From Methylohalobius sp964654415 (GTDB lineage Bacteria; Pseudomonadota; Gammaproteobacteria; Methylococcales; Methylothermaceae), in assembly GCA_964654415.1 (NCBI GenBank), contig CAZZIP010000014.1, positions 1-64,000 of the forward strand: a stretch of 64,000 nt of DNA, in the 5' to 3' direction. The translations under genes and the position numbers were made by a program. The notes beneath the pieces were generated by a model, which was given only the letters and a program-made list of their open reading frames with translations, was not told the DNA's origin and made no database searches. Position 1 is the stretch's first letter. Every line of letters starts with the position of its first letter. Positions 10,448 to 19,429 of this stretch are shown here, one piece after another.

Positions 10448-11749
10448 TCAATATTTCTGACCCAAGCACTTTTTGGTCTTGATGTTGTAGTTGCCGCAGT
10501 TGATCGGCGGCGTCCACTGGGCGATGATCCACTTGCTTTCCGGCAGGTAATCCGACCAGGCGTCGCCTTCGATCAGGCTCTTAGTTTGCCACACCGTCTG
10601 AAACTGGCCGTCGTCCTGGATCTCGCCGATCAGCACCGGTTTGGTGATGTGGTGGTTCGGAAGCATCTTCGCCATACCGCCGGTCAGGTTCGGCACCTCG
10701 ATGCCGATGATGGCCTTCGCCACCGCGTCGGTATCGGTCGTGCCCGCTTTTTCCACCGCCTTGACCCACATGTTGAAGCCGATGTAATGAGCCTCCATCG
10801 GGTCGTTCGTTACCCGTTTCCGGTCCTTGATGAACTGGTGCCATTTCGTGATGAACGCAGCGTTCTCGGGCGTATCGACGCTCATGAAGTAGTTCCAGGC
10901 AGCGAGATGGCCGACCAGTGGCTTGGTGTCGATGCCGGACAACTCCTCTTCGCCGACCGAGAACGCTATGACTGGGATAGCCTCGGCCGAAACACCCTGG
11001 TTGGCCAGCTCCTTATAGAAAGGCACGTTGGCGTCGCCGTTGATGGTGGACACTACCGCCGTCTTCTTGCCCGCCGAGCCGAACTTCTTGATTTCCGCGA
11101 CGATGCTCTGCCAATCGGAATGGCCGAACGGCGTGTAATTAATCATGATGTCCTTTCCCTTTACGCCTTTTGATTTCAGATACGCCTCCAGAATCTTGTT
11201 GGTCGTTCTTGGATATACATAATCCGTGCCGAGCAGCACCCAGCGTTTGACCTTCAGCTCATTCATCAGGTAATCGACGGCGGGAATGGCCTGTTGATTG
11301 GGTGCAGCTCCGGTATAGAACACGTTCTTCGACGACTCCTGGCCTTCGTACTGCACCGGATAAAAGAGGAGGCCGTTCAACTCCTCCACTACCGGCAGCA
11401 CCGATTTACGGGAAACCGAGGTCCAGCAGCCGAAGATGGCGGCGACCTTGTGCTTGGTCAAAAGCTCACGGGCTTTTTCGGCGAACAGAGGCCAGTTCGA
11501 AGCGGGATCGACGACCACCGGTTCCAGGCGCTTGCCAAGCAGACCGCCCTTTTTGTTCTGCTCGTCGATCAGCATCAGCATGGTGTCCTTCAGCGTGGTC
11601 TCGCTGATGGCCATGGTGCCCGAGAGCGAGTGGAGAATGCCTACTTTGATCGTGTCTTCGGCGCGCGCCCCTGCACCAAAAAGGAGCGTGAGCGACCAGA
11701 CAACCAAGGCGCCGACAAACTTTGGTAAGGTTTTTCGATAATCAGCCAT
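10448..11749 (-). CDS. urtA: Urea ABC transporter substrate-binding protein UrtA
   Basis: This is the periplasmic urea-binding protein, first gene of the transporter proper. The 433-aa protein has a Sec signal (hydrophobic core VGALVVWSLTLLFGAGARA) and then EDTIKVGILHSLSGTMAISET, the hallmark UrtA/AmiC-type start. FGCWTSVSRKSVLPVVEE, FYPVQYEGQESS and YNTYEAP-type positions resembling other UrtA proteins follow. A strong GAGGAGA ribosome site precedes the start. In related bacteria expression rises under nitrogen limitation, but I see no clear NtrC site here. Confidence 0.95.
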   Translation of the reverse strand: MADYRKTLPKFVGALVVWSLTLLFGAGARAEDTIKVGILHSLSGTMAISETTLKDTMLMLIDEQNKKGGLLGKRLEPVVVDPASNWPLFAEKARELLTKHKVAAIFGCWTSVSRKSVLPVVEELNGLLFYPVQYEGQESSKNVFYTGAAPNQQAIPAVDYLMNELKVKRWVLLGTDYVYPRTTNKILEAYLKSKGVKGKDIMINYTPFGHSDWQSIVAEIKKFGSAGKKTAVVSTINGDANVPFYKELANQGVSAEAIPVIAFSVGEEELSGIDTKPLVGHLAAWNYFMSVDTPENAAFITKWHQFIKDRKRVTNDPMEAHYIGFNMWVKAVEKAGTTDTDAVAKAIIGIEVPNLTGGMAKMLPNHHITKPVLIGEIQDDGQFQTVWQTKSLIEGDAWSDYLPESKWIIAQWTPPINCGNYNIKTKKCLGQKY

Positions 11750-11802
11750 GAATGCTCTCCTCTTTTTGAGTTAAGGATAAAAACCGGAGTCAGTCCTCAT
11801 CG

Positions 11803-13023
11803 TCAAATCTGTAACTGGAGGCCCAGCTTGATCGAACTGACGCTGTGGCCCGAAGCCCTCGAGGTGTAATCCAGCCCCTTGGTGAGTAGATCGCCGTATT
11901 CGTACAACAGCATGATCTTGGCGTTGTGGCCGTCGATGATGTAATTGATGCCGGCCTCGTAGATCTTGCGGTTAGGGCTCTTGATCGGATCGACGTAAAC
12001 GTGGCGGATGTAAGGCTGGAACTGCCCTATCCACACTTTTTGCGGAAACAGATACATGGCGCTCACGTCGAAAGCATCGCCTTCAAACAAAGGAAAACCG
12101 CCGCCCGCGAGCCGCGCCGCCATGCCGAAGCCATTGATGCGGTAATTCTTGTATTCGCCGTTGACGGTCACGACGCCCATGTTGCCCAAAGGCTTTTCGA
12201 ACAGAACGTCGACCGCGGTGCCTCGGAAGTTGCCGGGATCGGCTCGGGTTCCGGCGCCGTCCTTCTGATACTGGTTGGAAATGCCCAAAGTCAGGATGTC
12301 GCCGCCCTGGCCGTAGTACGTCCCGCTGGTGTAGTAACCAGGGTTCTTTTCTATGTCGAGGAAGTTATAGGCAAAGCGCTGGGCGAAAAGAACGTTGTCG
12401 TCGGCGTTGGCGCCGTTGCGGAGCCCCCGGAAGAAACCCACCGCATATTGAAAACGGCCGGCGAAGAACGAACCCCAGATGGTGACGCCGTCATCGCGAC
12501 CGAAAGAGCCGGCGGAGGTACCGTCGGATCGGATCGTCAGACTGAAATCCGCCGGGTCGAAAGGCGTGCCGGCGCCGAAGATGTTGTACACGGCGCTGAA
12601 GAACGGGCCGTTCATTTCGCGGCGCTCGGCTGGCACCAGCATGCGGCCTATCCAGATATTGAACATGGGATCGAACTCAAATTTGCCGATGACATCGAGA
12701 ACGCGCATCTCGCCGCCGTCGCTACAGGTCTGGCAGTCGGTGTTGAACTCGATCTTGAAATACTTGTGAATCTGGCCGTTCAGGTACAAACGGATATTGT
12801 CTAGGTTGACATCGTTGGACCATTTGCCGTTGGCGGCCCCCTCGGTAGCGGTAAAGCTCGTTCTGAGGCCGGCGCCTATGCTCACCCACTTGGTATCGTC
12901 GATTTTGAACGTCGCTCCCCCAAGCGACACAGATGTGTACGCCATCATCAGCGCTGCCAAGGCGGACAAGAAACCCATCTGCAAGCCGCGGCGATCCGCT
13001 TGCGTCGCGTTCGATCTGTTCAT
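11803..13023 (-). CDS. Outer-membrane porin (OprP/phosphate-selective-porin-like)
   Basis: This 406-aa protein has an N-terminal signal peptide (LSALAALMMAYTSVSLGGA) and alternating beta-strand sequence rich in aromatic residues throughout, as expected for a 16-strand porin. It has the porin-like motif IRLYLNGQIHKYFKIEFNTD, and a pair of Cys residues (CQTC) lies near residue 98. It lies immediately upstream of urtA with a 53-bp gap and the same orientation, so it probably forms the outer-membrane entry for urea or short amides. Substrate specificity is inferred from position only. AAAGGGGGG precedes the start. Confidence 0.75.
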   Translation of the reverse strand: MNRSNATQADRRGLQMGFLSALAALMMAYTSVSLGGATFKIDDTKWVSIGAGLRTSFTATEGAANGKWSNDVNLDNIRLYLNGQIHKYFKIEFNTDCQTCSDGGEMRVLDVIGKFEFDPMFNIWIGRMLVPAERREMNGPFFSAVYNIFGAGTPFDPADFSLTIRSDGTSAGSFGRDDGVTIWGSFFAGRFQYAVGFFRGLRNGANADDNVLFAQRFAYNFLDIEKNPGYYTSGTYYGQGGDILTLGISNQYQKDGAGTRADPGNFRGTAVDVLFEKPLGNMGVVTVNGEYKNYRINGFGMAARLAGGGFPLFEGDAFDVSAMYLFPQKVWIGQFQPYIRHVYVDPIKSPNRKIYEAGINYIIDGHNAKIMLLYEYGDLLTKGLDYTSRASGHSVSSIKLGLQLQI

Positions 13024-13360
13024 GACTGAAACCCCCCTTTAACTAAAGTCGCTCTGTGAGCGTTCTGCGCCAACGGTCTTTTTCGGTGTCGACGCAAGCC
13101 GCTCAGACATCCGCGCCCGGCCGGCAAAGGCTCTGTATCGGGAGCGGCACATATCCGTGGGTTGAATCCGAAGAGCTGGTCACGGAGCCAACCCGTTGTC
13201 GGCACGGGGATAATTAAAATTCCGGCGGGTATATGTCACAATCAGTCAAATGACGTATGCCGGAGCGAAGGGTATCGGCTTAGAGTCTCGAGCGCACTCG
13301 TGGCCAGTTATGGGCAATCGAACCGGATCGGCGATGACAGCAACCAAAGGCACTTTAACA
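13024..13360. other. Divergent intergenic region between porin/urt and lipoprotein genes
   Basis: These 337 bp separate the minus-strand porin-urt-ure block from the plus-strand lipoprotein/kinase genes and must hold both promoters. I see the porin ribosome-binding site near 13038. I could not find a convincing -24/-12 (sigma-54) element or an NtrC dyad. TCGGCACGGGGATAATT near 13199 only partially resembles a sigma-54 site. Confidence 0.5.
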
Positions 13361-14203
13361 ATGCGTATTTCATTTCTGATCGTTTCTCTGAGTTTGCTCG
13401 TCGGCTGTGCTATCGGCTTGAAACCCCAAGGCACTCCGCTCCGGCCCGAATCGGCAGGCAAGATCCTGCTGCGCGTGATGCCGGACCATTTGGACGAGGC
13501 GCAAACTTCAGCCATGGCCGAACGGATCAGCAAGAATCTGAGTTCCTTGGGATATCCGGTCGAACCGGACCGGGACAAAGATGGCGAAACCGGCGCCACT
13601 CACCGCATGGAAGCCCGGGTTGGCAGGATCGAGAACAGGAGCACGCCCACCGGATTTTCGTTCACCATCGGCGATTCCGACCCGCGCGCGCTCAACTTCC
13701 AAAAGGCGGACGTGCTCCCGGTAACCTGTACGCTCAAATCCATTGCCCGCTCGTCGGAAACCGCAGATCTCTCCATGGACTTCGTCGCCGACGAAAAAAT
13801 CAAGAATTCGGGCCGCGCCAAGACCGATCCGGCATTGCTGGAAATTTATGAGAATCACATCGGAACGGTCTGCTTCAATCTGCTTGACAAGCTAAAGGTG
13901 CCGAGAAAGAAAACGGACCCTTCGGCCGGTACGACCCCATGGATGCCGGAGATACGCATCGAGGTCATGGAAAAACCGGCTTCCCCCTCCCCAACCCCTC
14001 TCCCAGGGGGAGGGGAACTACACTCCCCGATGGAAACCGGTGGGCATTCCAACCCCGATCTCGACAACGGACCGTCGAACCCGCCGCAAGATGCGCCGAT
14101 CAAAACCGAAACCGACCTCGACATGGAAGAGGGCCGCAAACGAATCATCATTCACAATCGCGGCAATCCGGTGATCCTCGACTTCGGCTTCGAACGGAAG
14201 TAA
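13361..14203 (+). CDS. Predicted lipoprotein of unknown function
   Basis: The 280-aa product begins MRISFLIVSLSLLVGCAIG, a lipoprotein signal with lipobox LVGC, so it should be membrane-anchored in the periplasm or outer membrane. I recognise no domain. The middle (residues about 30-190) is soluble mixed sequence with an internal Cys pair. Residues about 205-260 are Pro/Gly-rich and include a translated palindromic repeat, and the tail RIIIHNRGNPVILDFGFERK is better structured. The start was chosen to give the lipobox; longer upstream readings have no signal. It is 192 bp upstream of the hybrid kinase on the same strand. Confidence 0.7.
   Translation: MRISFLIVSLSLLVGCAIGLKPQGTPLRPESAGKILLRVMPDHLDEAQTSAMAERISKNLSSLGYPVEPDRDKDGETGATHRMEARVGRIENRSTPTGFSFTIGDSDPRALNFQKADVLPVTCTLKSIARSSETADLSMDFVADEKIKNSGRAKTDPALLEIYENHIGTVCFNLLDKLKVPRKKTDPSAGTTPWMPEIRIEVMEKPASPSPTPLPGGGELHSPMETGGHSNPDLDNGPSNPPQDAPIKTETDLDMEEGRKRIIIHNRGNPVILDFGFERK
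13984..14016. repeat. CCCTCTCCC/GGGGGAGGGG palindromic element inside lipoprotein gene
   Basis: CCCCTCCCCAACCCCTCTCC is followed directly by CAGGGGGAGGGG, giving a hairpin of the widespread CCCTCTCCC type. It is translated in frame as a Pro/Gly-rich linker (SPSPTPLPGGGE). The same repeat style occurs in ureC at 2822-2863. Confidence 0.55.
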
Positions 14204-14395
14204 ATCCGGCGCCTCCGCCCTATCGATGTGCAATCGCTGCGTCATTGCCCCAAATCTGGGCAGTGACCGCATTTCCTCAGTCTTCTCCACACGCTCGACT
14301 CAGTGGCACATGATTTGCTGAGCTTGTTGAATCCTAGCAACAAAATCGAAATGCACTCGGCATAAACAAAAATCGCACAAGAGGCCCAACTCGCC

Positions 14396-17300
14396 GTGGG
14401 AACATTGAGCCGCCAGGCCATTGTAAAGATACGGCGCGACTATAACGCCTGGGTCGCGAACGAGACCCTGGAAGACTACGCGCTCCGGTTCGCCCCGCGG
14501 TCGTTTCGGAAATGGTCCGAGTTCCGGGTGGCGAACACGGCCTTCGGCTCCATTTCGTTCCTGGTGCTCGAAGCCATCGGCGGTCTGCTCGCCGTCAACT
14601 ACGGATTCGTCAACACCTGCTGGGCCATCCTCGCCGTGGGCCTCATCGTTTTCCTCACCGGGCTCCCGATCAGCTATTACGCGGCCAAGCACAACATCGA
14701 CATGGACCTGCTGACCCGCGGCGCTGGGTTTGGCTATATCGGCTCGACCCTGACCTCGCTGATCTATGCCTACTTCACCTTTACCCTGTTCGCACTGGAA
14801 GCGTCCATCATGTCGCTGGCGCTCGAGCTGTACTTCGACATCCCCATCGCCGCCGCGCATGTCGTCAGCGCCTTGGTGGTCATCCCGCTCGTTACCTTCG
14901 GCGTCACCGGCATCAGCCGCCTTCAGCTCTGGACCCAGCCCCTGTGGATCGTGCTGCTGGTCCTGCCCTACGCAGCCGTCATCTGGCGCGAACCTGAAGC
15001 TCTGGCCGAACTCGCCCTGTTCCAGGGGCGCGAGCAGCGCGGAGCACAGTTCGATTGGATGTTGTTCGGAACGGCAGCAACCGTGGCCTTTTCCATGGTC
15101 GCCCAAATCGGCGAGCAAGTGGACTTCCTACGGTTTCTGCCCGAAAAGAACCATCGCAACCGATATCGCTGGTGGACAGCCCTGATCGTTGCAGGTCCCG
15201 GATGGATCTTCATGGGTATCGCTCGGCAACTGGGAGGCGCTTTTCTCGCGTTCCTCGCGCTCAAGCACGGAGTCGCCGGCGAGCGGGCGCACGAGCCCAC
15301 CCAGATGTACCTGGTGGCCTATGGCTACGTGTTCGACGATAGCAGGCTGGCGCTGGCGGCCACGGTGCTGTTCGTGGTCGTCTCGCAGCTCAAGATCAAT
15401 GTCACCAACGCCTACGCGGGCTCGCTGGCCTGGTCGAATTTTTTCTCTCGGCTCACCCATAGCCATCCTGGACGGGTGGTATGGCTGGTTTTCAACGTGC
15501 TGATCGCCCTGCTCCTCATGGAACTCGGCGTTTTCGGCGCGCTCGAACGGGTTCTCGGCTTATTCTCAAACGTGGCCATCGCTTGGATCGGCGCCCTGGT
15601 GGCCGATCTGGTCATCAACAAGCCGTTGGGCCTGAGTCCCCCCTTCGTCGAATTCAAGCGTGCGTACCTGCACGACATCAACCCAGTCGGCGTAGTGTCC
15701 ACGCTCGGCGCCTCGGCGGTTTCCACCGCCGCCTACGCCGGCCTGCTCGGAGCGCTGCCACAAGCCTTCTCAGCCCTCATCGCCCTGGCGACCGCCTTTC
15801 TGCTGACGCCAGCCATCGCTTGGCTGGCCCGAGGCCGCTATTATCTGGCGAGAGACCGCGGCGACTGGGGGCCGACCACGCCGCATGCCAAATGCTGCAT
15901 TTGCGAAAACGATTTCGAATTGGAAGACAAAGCCTACTGCCCGGCTTACCAGGGAACGATCTGCTCGCTCTGCTGCACCCTGGACGCCCGCTGCCTGGAT
16001 GCCTGCAAACCGAATGCACGGCTCAGAGACCAATTGGAACGGATCGCAAGCCGCGGGCTGCCCTCGAGCCTGTCGCCGCAACTCAGGCTGCGCCTTGTTC
16101 AGTTCGCACTCGTTTACCTGCTTCTCGCCGTCTTCACCGGCGTCTTCGTGGGTGTGATCTATTATCAGGATATCTTGGCAGCCGCCTATGCGGACGAGGC
16201 TTTATCTCAAGCGTTGTTCGGCAATTTCCTCAAGGTCTATTCCGCGCTGCTGGTTTTCTTGGGGCTGGCCGCCTGGTGGATCGTGCTCAGCAACGAAAGC
16301 CGGCAGGTGGCGCAGGAAGAATCCAAGAAACAAACGGCTTTGCTGCTCAAGGAAATCGAGGAGCATAAACAAACCTACAGCATGCTTCAGCAGGCCCGGG
16401 AGGCTGCCGACCGCGCCAATCAAGCCAAAAGCCGCTTCGTGAGCGACATGAGCCACGAGATTCGGACGCCCTTGAACAGCATACTCGGGTATGCCCAGAT
16501 CCTGCGTAAAGACCCGAGCATTCCGGCCCATCGCCGGGAGGCCGTGGAGATCATTCAGCGCAGCAGCGAGTATCTTTCCTCCCTGATCGAAGACATACTC
16601 GACATCGCCCGCATCGAGGCGCACAAGATCGAGCTGCGGTACGGGCCCATCGATTTTCCCGCGTTTGTTGAACAATTGGTGCGCATGTTCCGGCCCCAAG
16701 CGGAAGCGAAAGGATTGACGTTCCGCTGCCAGATCGTCGACGCGCTGCCGCGCCGCATCCGTGGAGACGAAAAACGGGTGGGTCAGATTCTCATCAATCT
16801 GCTGAGCAATGCGGTGAAGTTCACCCAAGAGGGCGGGGTCGTTTTCCGTGTGGGCTATAGCGGAGAAATCGCACGGTTCCAGGTGATAGACACCGGCGAA
16901 GGCATAGCGCAGGACCAGATCGAAACTATATTCTTGCCCTTCCGGCGCCTGCCCAGGGCCTGCGGCAACGCCATTCCGGGCAGCGGTCTGGGACTCACCA
17001 TCAGCAAGATGCTCACCCAAATCATGGGCGGCGAACTGACGGTGGAAAGCGAGCTTCAAAAGGGTTCCACGTTTACCGTCCGGCTTTTCCTTCCCAGCCT
17101 GCGCAGCGCGGAAGAGGTTCGGGATGAAGGCGACATCGTGGGTTACCGCGGTCTGCGCCGCAAGATCCTGGTGGTCGACGACCAGCCCGAGCATCGCGGC
17201 ATTTTGACCTCAGCGCTGACCCCCTTGGGGTTCGTTCTCGAGGAAGCAGGTTCCGCCGAAGAATGCCTGGCGAAAGGCAGGGAATGGAATCCGGACCTAA

Positions 17301-17770
17301 TTCTGCTGGACATCAGCATGCCTGGAATGACCGGCGTCGATGCAGCGGCTAACCTGCGCCAAACCAGATGCAAGATCCCCATCATCGCCGTCAGCGCCAG
17401 CGCTTACCAAAGCGACCGCCGTTTGGCCAGCGCCGCCGGCTGCGACGATTTCCTGGCCAAGCCGATTCAGATCGAAGAACTCCTATACAAACTTAAACTG
17501 CATTTGAGTCTCGACTGGCTTTATCGGGGAGACGATATGTCGCAAGACCCACCCGTCCCCAGCACGGCAGCGCCGATGATACGCCCGCCCCCGGACTGCC
17601 TCGAAGAACTGGCCGCATTTGCCCGAATGGGCGATCTTCGGGGCCTACAGGACCGTCTGGAAACCCTGGTCGAAAGCGATGCCGGATACATCCCGTTCGC
17701 GGCGCATCTTCAAGCGCTTTCGCGCGAGTTCCGTCTCGGCGATATCAAGAAATTACTCAGCGAGGTCTAA
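14396..17770 (+). CDS. NCS1-permease / histidine kinase / receiver hybrid sensor
   Basis: The 1124-aa protein joins three modules. Residues about 30-490 are a 12-helix transporter of the cytosine-purine (NCS1) type. A Cys-rich segment follows at residues 499-540 (CCICENDF...CSLCCTLDARCLDAC), then two further helices (about 565-590 and 612-635). The kinase has HisKA with SHEIRTPLNSILGYA (phosphoacceptor His687) and a HATPase with NLLSNAVKF and GSGLGLTISKM. A receiver follows with phospho-Asp 972 (LILLDISMPG), then a short helical tail. The likely start is GTG. It lies beside the urea uptake block and is one base from its response-regulator gene, so I infer a transport-coupled sensor of urea or a nucleobase. 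Confidence 0.9.
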   Translation: MGTLSRQAIVKIRRDYNAWVANETLEDYALRFAPRSFRKWSEFRVANTAFGSISFLVLEAIGGLLAVNYGFVNTCWAILAVGLIVFLTGLPISYYAAKHNIDMDLLTRGAGFGYIGSTLTSLIYAYFTFTLFALEASIMSLALELYFDIPIAAAHVVSALVVIPLVTFGVTGISRLQLWTQPLWIVLLVLPYAAVIWREPEALAELALFQGREQRGAQFDWMLFGTAATVAFSMVAQIGEQVDFLRFLPEKNHRNRYRWWTALIVAGPGWIFMGIARQLGGAFLAFLALKHGVAGERAHEPTQMYLVAYGYVFDDSRLALAATVLFVVVSQLKINVTNAYAGSLAWSNFFSRLTHSHPGRVVWLVFNVLIALLLMELGVFGALERVLGLFSNVAIAWIGALVADLVINKPLGLSPPFVEFKRAYLHDINPVGVVSTLGASAVSTAAYAGLLGALPQAFSALIALATAFLLTPAIAWLARGRYYLARDRGDWGPTTPHAKCCICENDFELEDKAYCPAYQGTICSLCCTLDARCLDACKPNARLRDQLERIASRGLPSSLSPQLRLRLVQFALVYLLLAVFTGVFVGVIYYQDILAAAYADEALSQALFGNFLKVYSALLVFLGLAAWWIVLSNESRQVAQEESKKQTALLLKEIEEHKQTYSMLQQAREAADRANQAKSRFVSDMSHEIRTPLNSILGYAQILRKDPSIPAHRREAVEIIQRSSEYLSSLIEDILDIARIEAHKIELRYGPIDFPAFVEQLVRMFRPQAEAKGLTFRCQIVDALPRRIRGDEKRVGQILINLLSNAVKFTQEGGVVFRVGYSGEIARFQVIDTGEGIAQDQIETIFLPFRRLPRACGNAIPGSGLGLTISKMLTQIMGGELTVESELQKGSTFTVRLFLPSLRSAEEVRDEGDIVGYRGLRRKILVVDDQPEHRGILTSALTPLGFVLEEAGSAEECLAKGREWNPDLILLDISMPGMTGVDAAANLRQTRCKIPIIAVSASAYQSDRRLASAAGCDDFLAKPIQIEELLYKLKLHLSLDWLYRGDDMSQDPPVPSTAAPMIRPPPDCLEELAAFARMGDLRGLQDRLETLVESDAGYIPFAAHLQALSREFRLGDIKKLLSEV

Positions 17771-17771
17771 G

Positions 17772-18725
17772 ATGAACTCGAAACGCCAATACCGCCAAGG
17801 CACGGTCATGATCGTGGACGACGTGCCGGCCAGTCTCGCCATGCTTTCCGACGCCCTGGGCGAAGCTGGCTACCGCGTACTGGTTGCAACCGACGGCGCT
17901 TCCGCCCTGGAGCAGCTTCGCTACGCCGATCCCGACGTCATATTGATGGACGCGCTCATGCCGGGAATGGACGGTTTTGAAACCTGTCGCCGTTTAAAGG
18001 CAAATCCCACCACCCGCTCGATTCCCATCATTTTCATGACCGGGCTCGGCGAGCTGGACGATTTGCTTCGGGGCTTTCGTGAAGGCGCCGTAGATTATCT
18101 GGTCAAACCGATCCGCCCTGAAGAGGTTCTCGCCCGGGTCGGCGCGCACCTGGCCCAGTCCCGAATGGTGCTCCGCGTAGAAGAAGCCCTAGAACGGAGC
18201 GGCTTTGCGGCCGTAAGTATCGATGCCGCCGGGCGGATCGTTTGGCTGACGCCTTCGGCTGCCCGCTGGCTGGCAGCGTTCTCGGGAACCAAGGTGTTCG
18301 ATTTTGAGACTTCAGCCTGCTTTTTGCCCAAGACACTTCTGGATTGGGCTTTAGCCCGTATCGTTTCGGGCAGAACCACAGAACACGAGTCATTCACACT
18401 TCATCGCGACGGCAAGACATTCACTGCGAAGCTCGCTCCCTGTGAAAGTGGATGCGAATACCTGCTGCTATTGCAGGAATTTTCCGGCGACTGGAACTTG
18501 GAACCCTTGCATGAGGACCTGGGGCTCACCTTCCGCGAAGCGGAAGTCCTCATGTGGGTCGCCCGCGGCAAAACCAACTGCGAAGTCGGGACGATTTTAG
18601 GCTGCAGTCCCCGTACGGTCAACAAACACTTAGAACACATTTTCGAAAAGCTGGGCGTCTGTACGCGCGCTGCCGCAGTAGCCGTCGTCATGCAGCGTAT
18701 GAGGATGGGCGCCAAAGCGGCGTGA
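17772..18725 (+). CDS. LuxR-type response regulator
   Basis: This 317-aa transcription factor has a CheY-like receiver at residues about 12-130 (MIVDDVP acidic pair, phospho-Asp 60 in VILMDALMPGMDGFE, conserved Lys in LVKPIRPEE). A middle PAS-like region follows (FAAVSIDAAGRIVWLTPSAARWL), then a C-terminal LuxR helix-turn-helix (LTFREAEVLMWVARGKTN, GCSPRTVNKHLEHIFEKLG). Its ATG is one base after the hybrid kinase stop, so the two form a cognate pair. The most obvious candidate targets are the divergent porin/urt/ure genes, by position only. Confidence 0.92.
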   Translation: MNSKRQYRQGTVMIVDDVPASLAMLSDALGEAGYRVLVATDGASALEQLRYADPDVILMDALMPGMDGFETCRRLKANPTTRSIPIIFMTGLGELDDLLRGFREGAVDYLVKPIRPEEVLARVGAHLAQSRMVLRVEEALERSGFAAVSIDAAGRIVWLTPSAARWLAAFSGTKVFDFETSACFLPKTLLDWALARIVSGRTTEHESFTLHRDGKTFTAKLAPCESGCEYLLLLQEFSGDWNLEPLHEDLGLTFREAEVLMWVARGKTNCEVGTILGCSPRTVNKHLEHIFEKLGVCTRAAAVAVVMQRMRMGAKAA

Positions 18726-18957
18726 GTTTTGGAGTTCATGCAACGCCTCGCCGCCTTGGTGCCTCGTCCAAGGCTCCACCTGATACGTTCCCATGTATTG
18801 GCTCCCAACGCCAAACTGCGATCCGCCGTCGTTCCAAGTCCAATCACCGATACTACCGCAGATACTCTTGATTCAACCGATACCCCCAACCCACGCTCCC
18901 AGCACACATCCGCTGGGCCAGGCTGCTCCAAAATTTCCGGGCCTTGGGCGAAGCGCA

Positions 18958-19239
18958 CTATGCGCTCCAGGGTATTCTCCACTCCCAGACATTGCTAGGC
19001 CAGTCGTAGCTTCGCAGCCGTGCCATCACCTCTGCAATCACACCCTCGCCGACGAGCCGATGAAGCAGACGGAGTCCCCGTGCATCCACAAAGTGGATGC
19101 CGGAGAGATCAAGGGATACTGCTAAACTGATCGCCCTGACGGCAGCTTCCAACTCTTCGACCCAAGGCCCGATCAGGCGTCCTTCCAGCCATAGGCAGAC
19201 TCGGGTTCCGGAATTTTCTTGGGCAGTGATCCGGAGCAT
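18958..19239 (-). CDS. STAS-domain (anti-sigma-antagonist-like) protein
   Basis: The 93-aa product has the STAS pattern. LWLEGRLIGPWVEELEAAVR is followed by VSLDLSGIHFVDARGLRLLHRL, where the usual phosphorylatable Ser/Thr position in the D-S/A-x-G loop reads DARGL. The last 25 residues (after GEGVIAEV) do not follow the family and may result from a frameshift near the 3' end. No kinase or phosphatase partner is adjacent. It ends 232 bp from the convergent response regulator. Confidence 0.65.
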   Translation of the reverse strand: MLRITAQENSGTRVCLWLEGRLIGPWVEELEAAVRAISLAVSLDLSGIHFVDARGLRLLHRLVGEGVIAEVMARLRSYDWPSNVWEWRIPWSA

Positions 19240-19429
19240 GAGCGTTCTCTCTGCATAATGTCCTCCAGAGGACAGAAGGAAAGAGGGCTAACACTATGCC
19301 AAGTAGCGACCGGTGGGCGTAACCCAATCACAACTCGTTGGTTTTCCGGGCGATCCCGAAGCCGAGGCCGGGAAGCCCGAACCCTCGAGTGCGGTCAATC
19401 AACTTCAACTTTTCGCGCCCCCACCAGAT

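Noticed and set aside
13190..13215. Possible sigma-54 promoter TCGGCACGGGGATAATT
   Set aside because: The -12 element lacks the TTGC core, so the match is too weak to report as a promoter.
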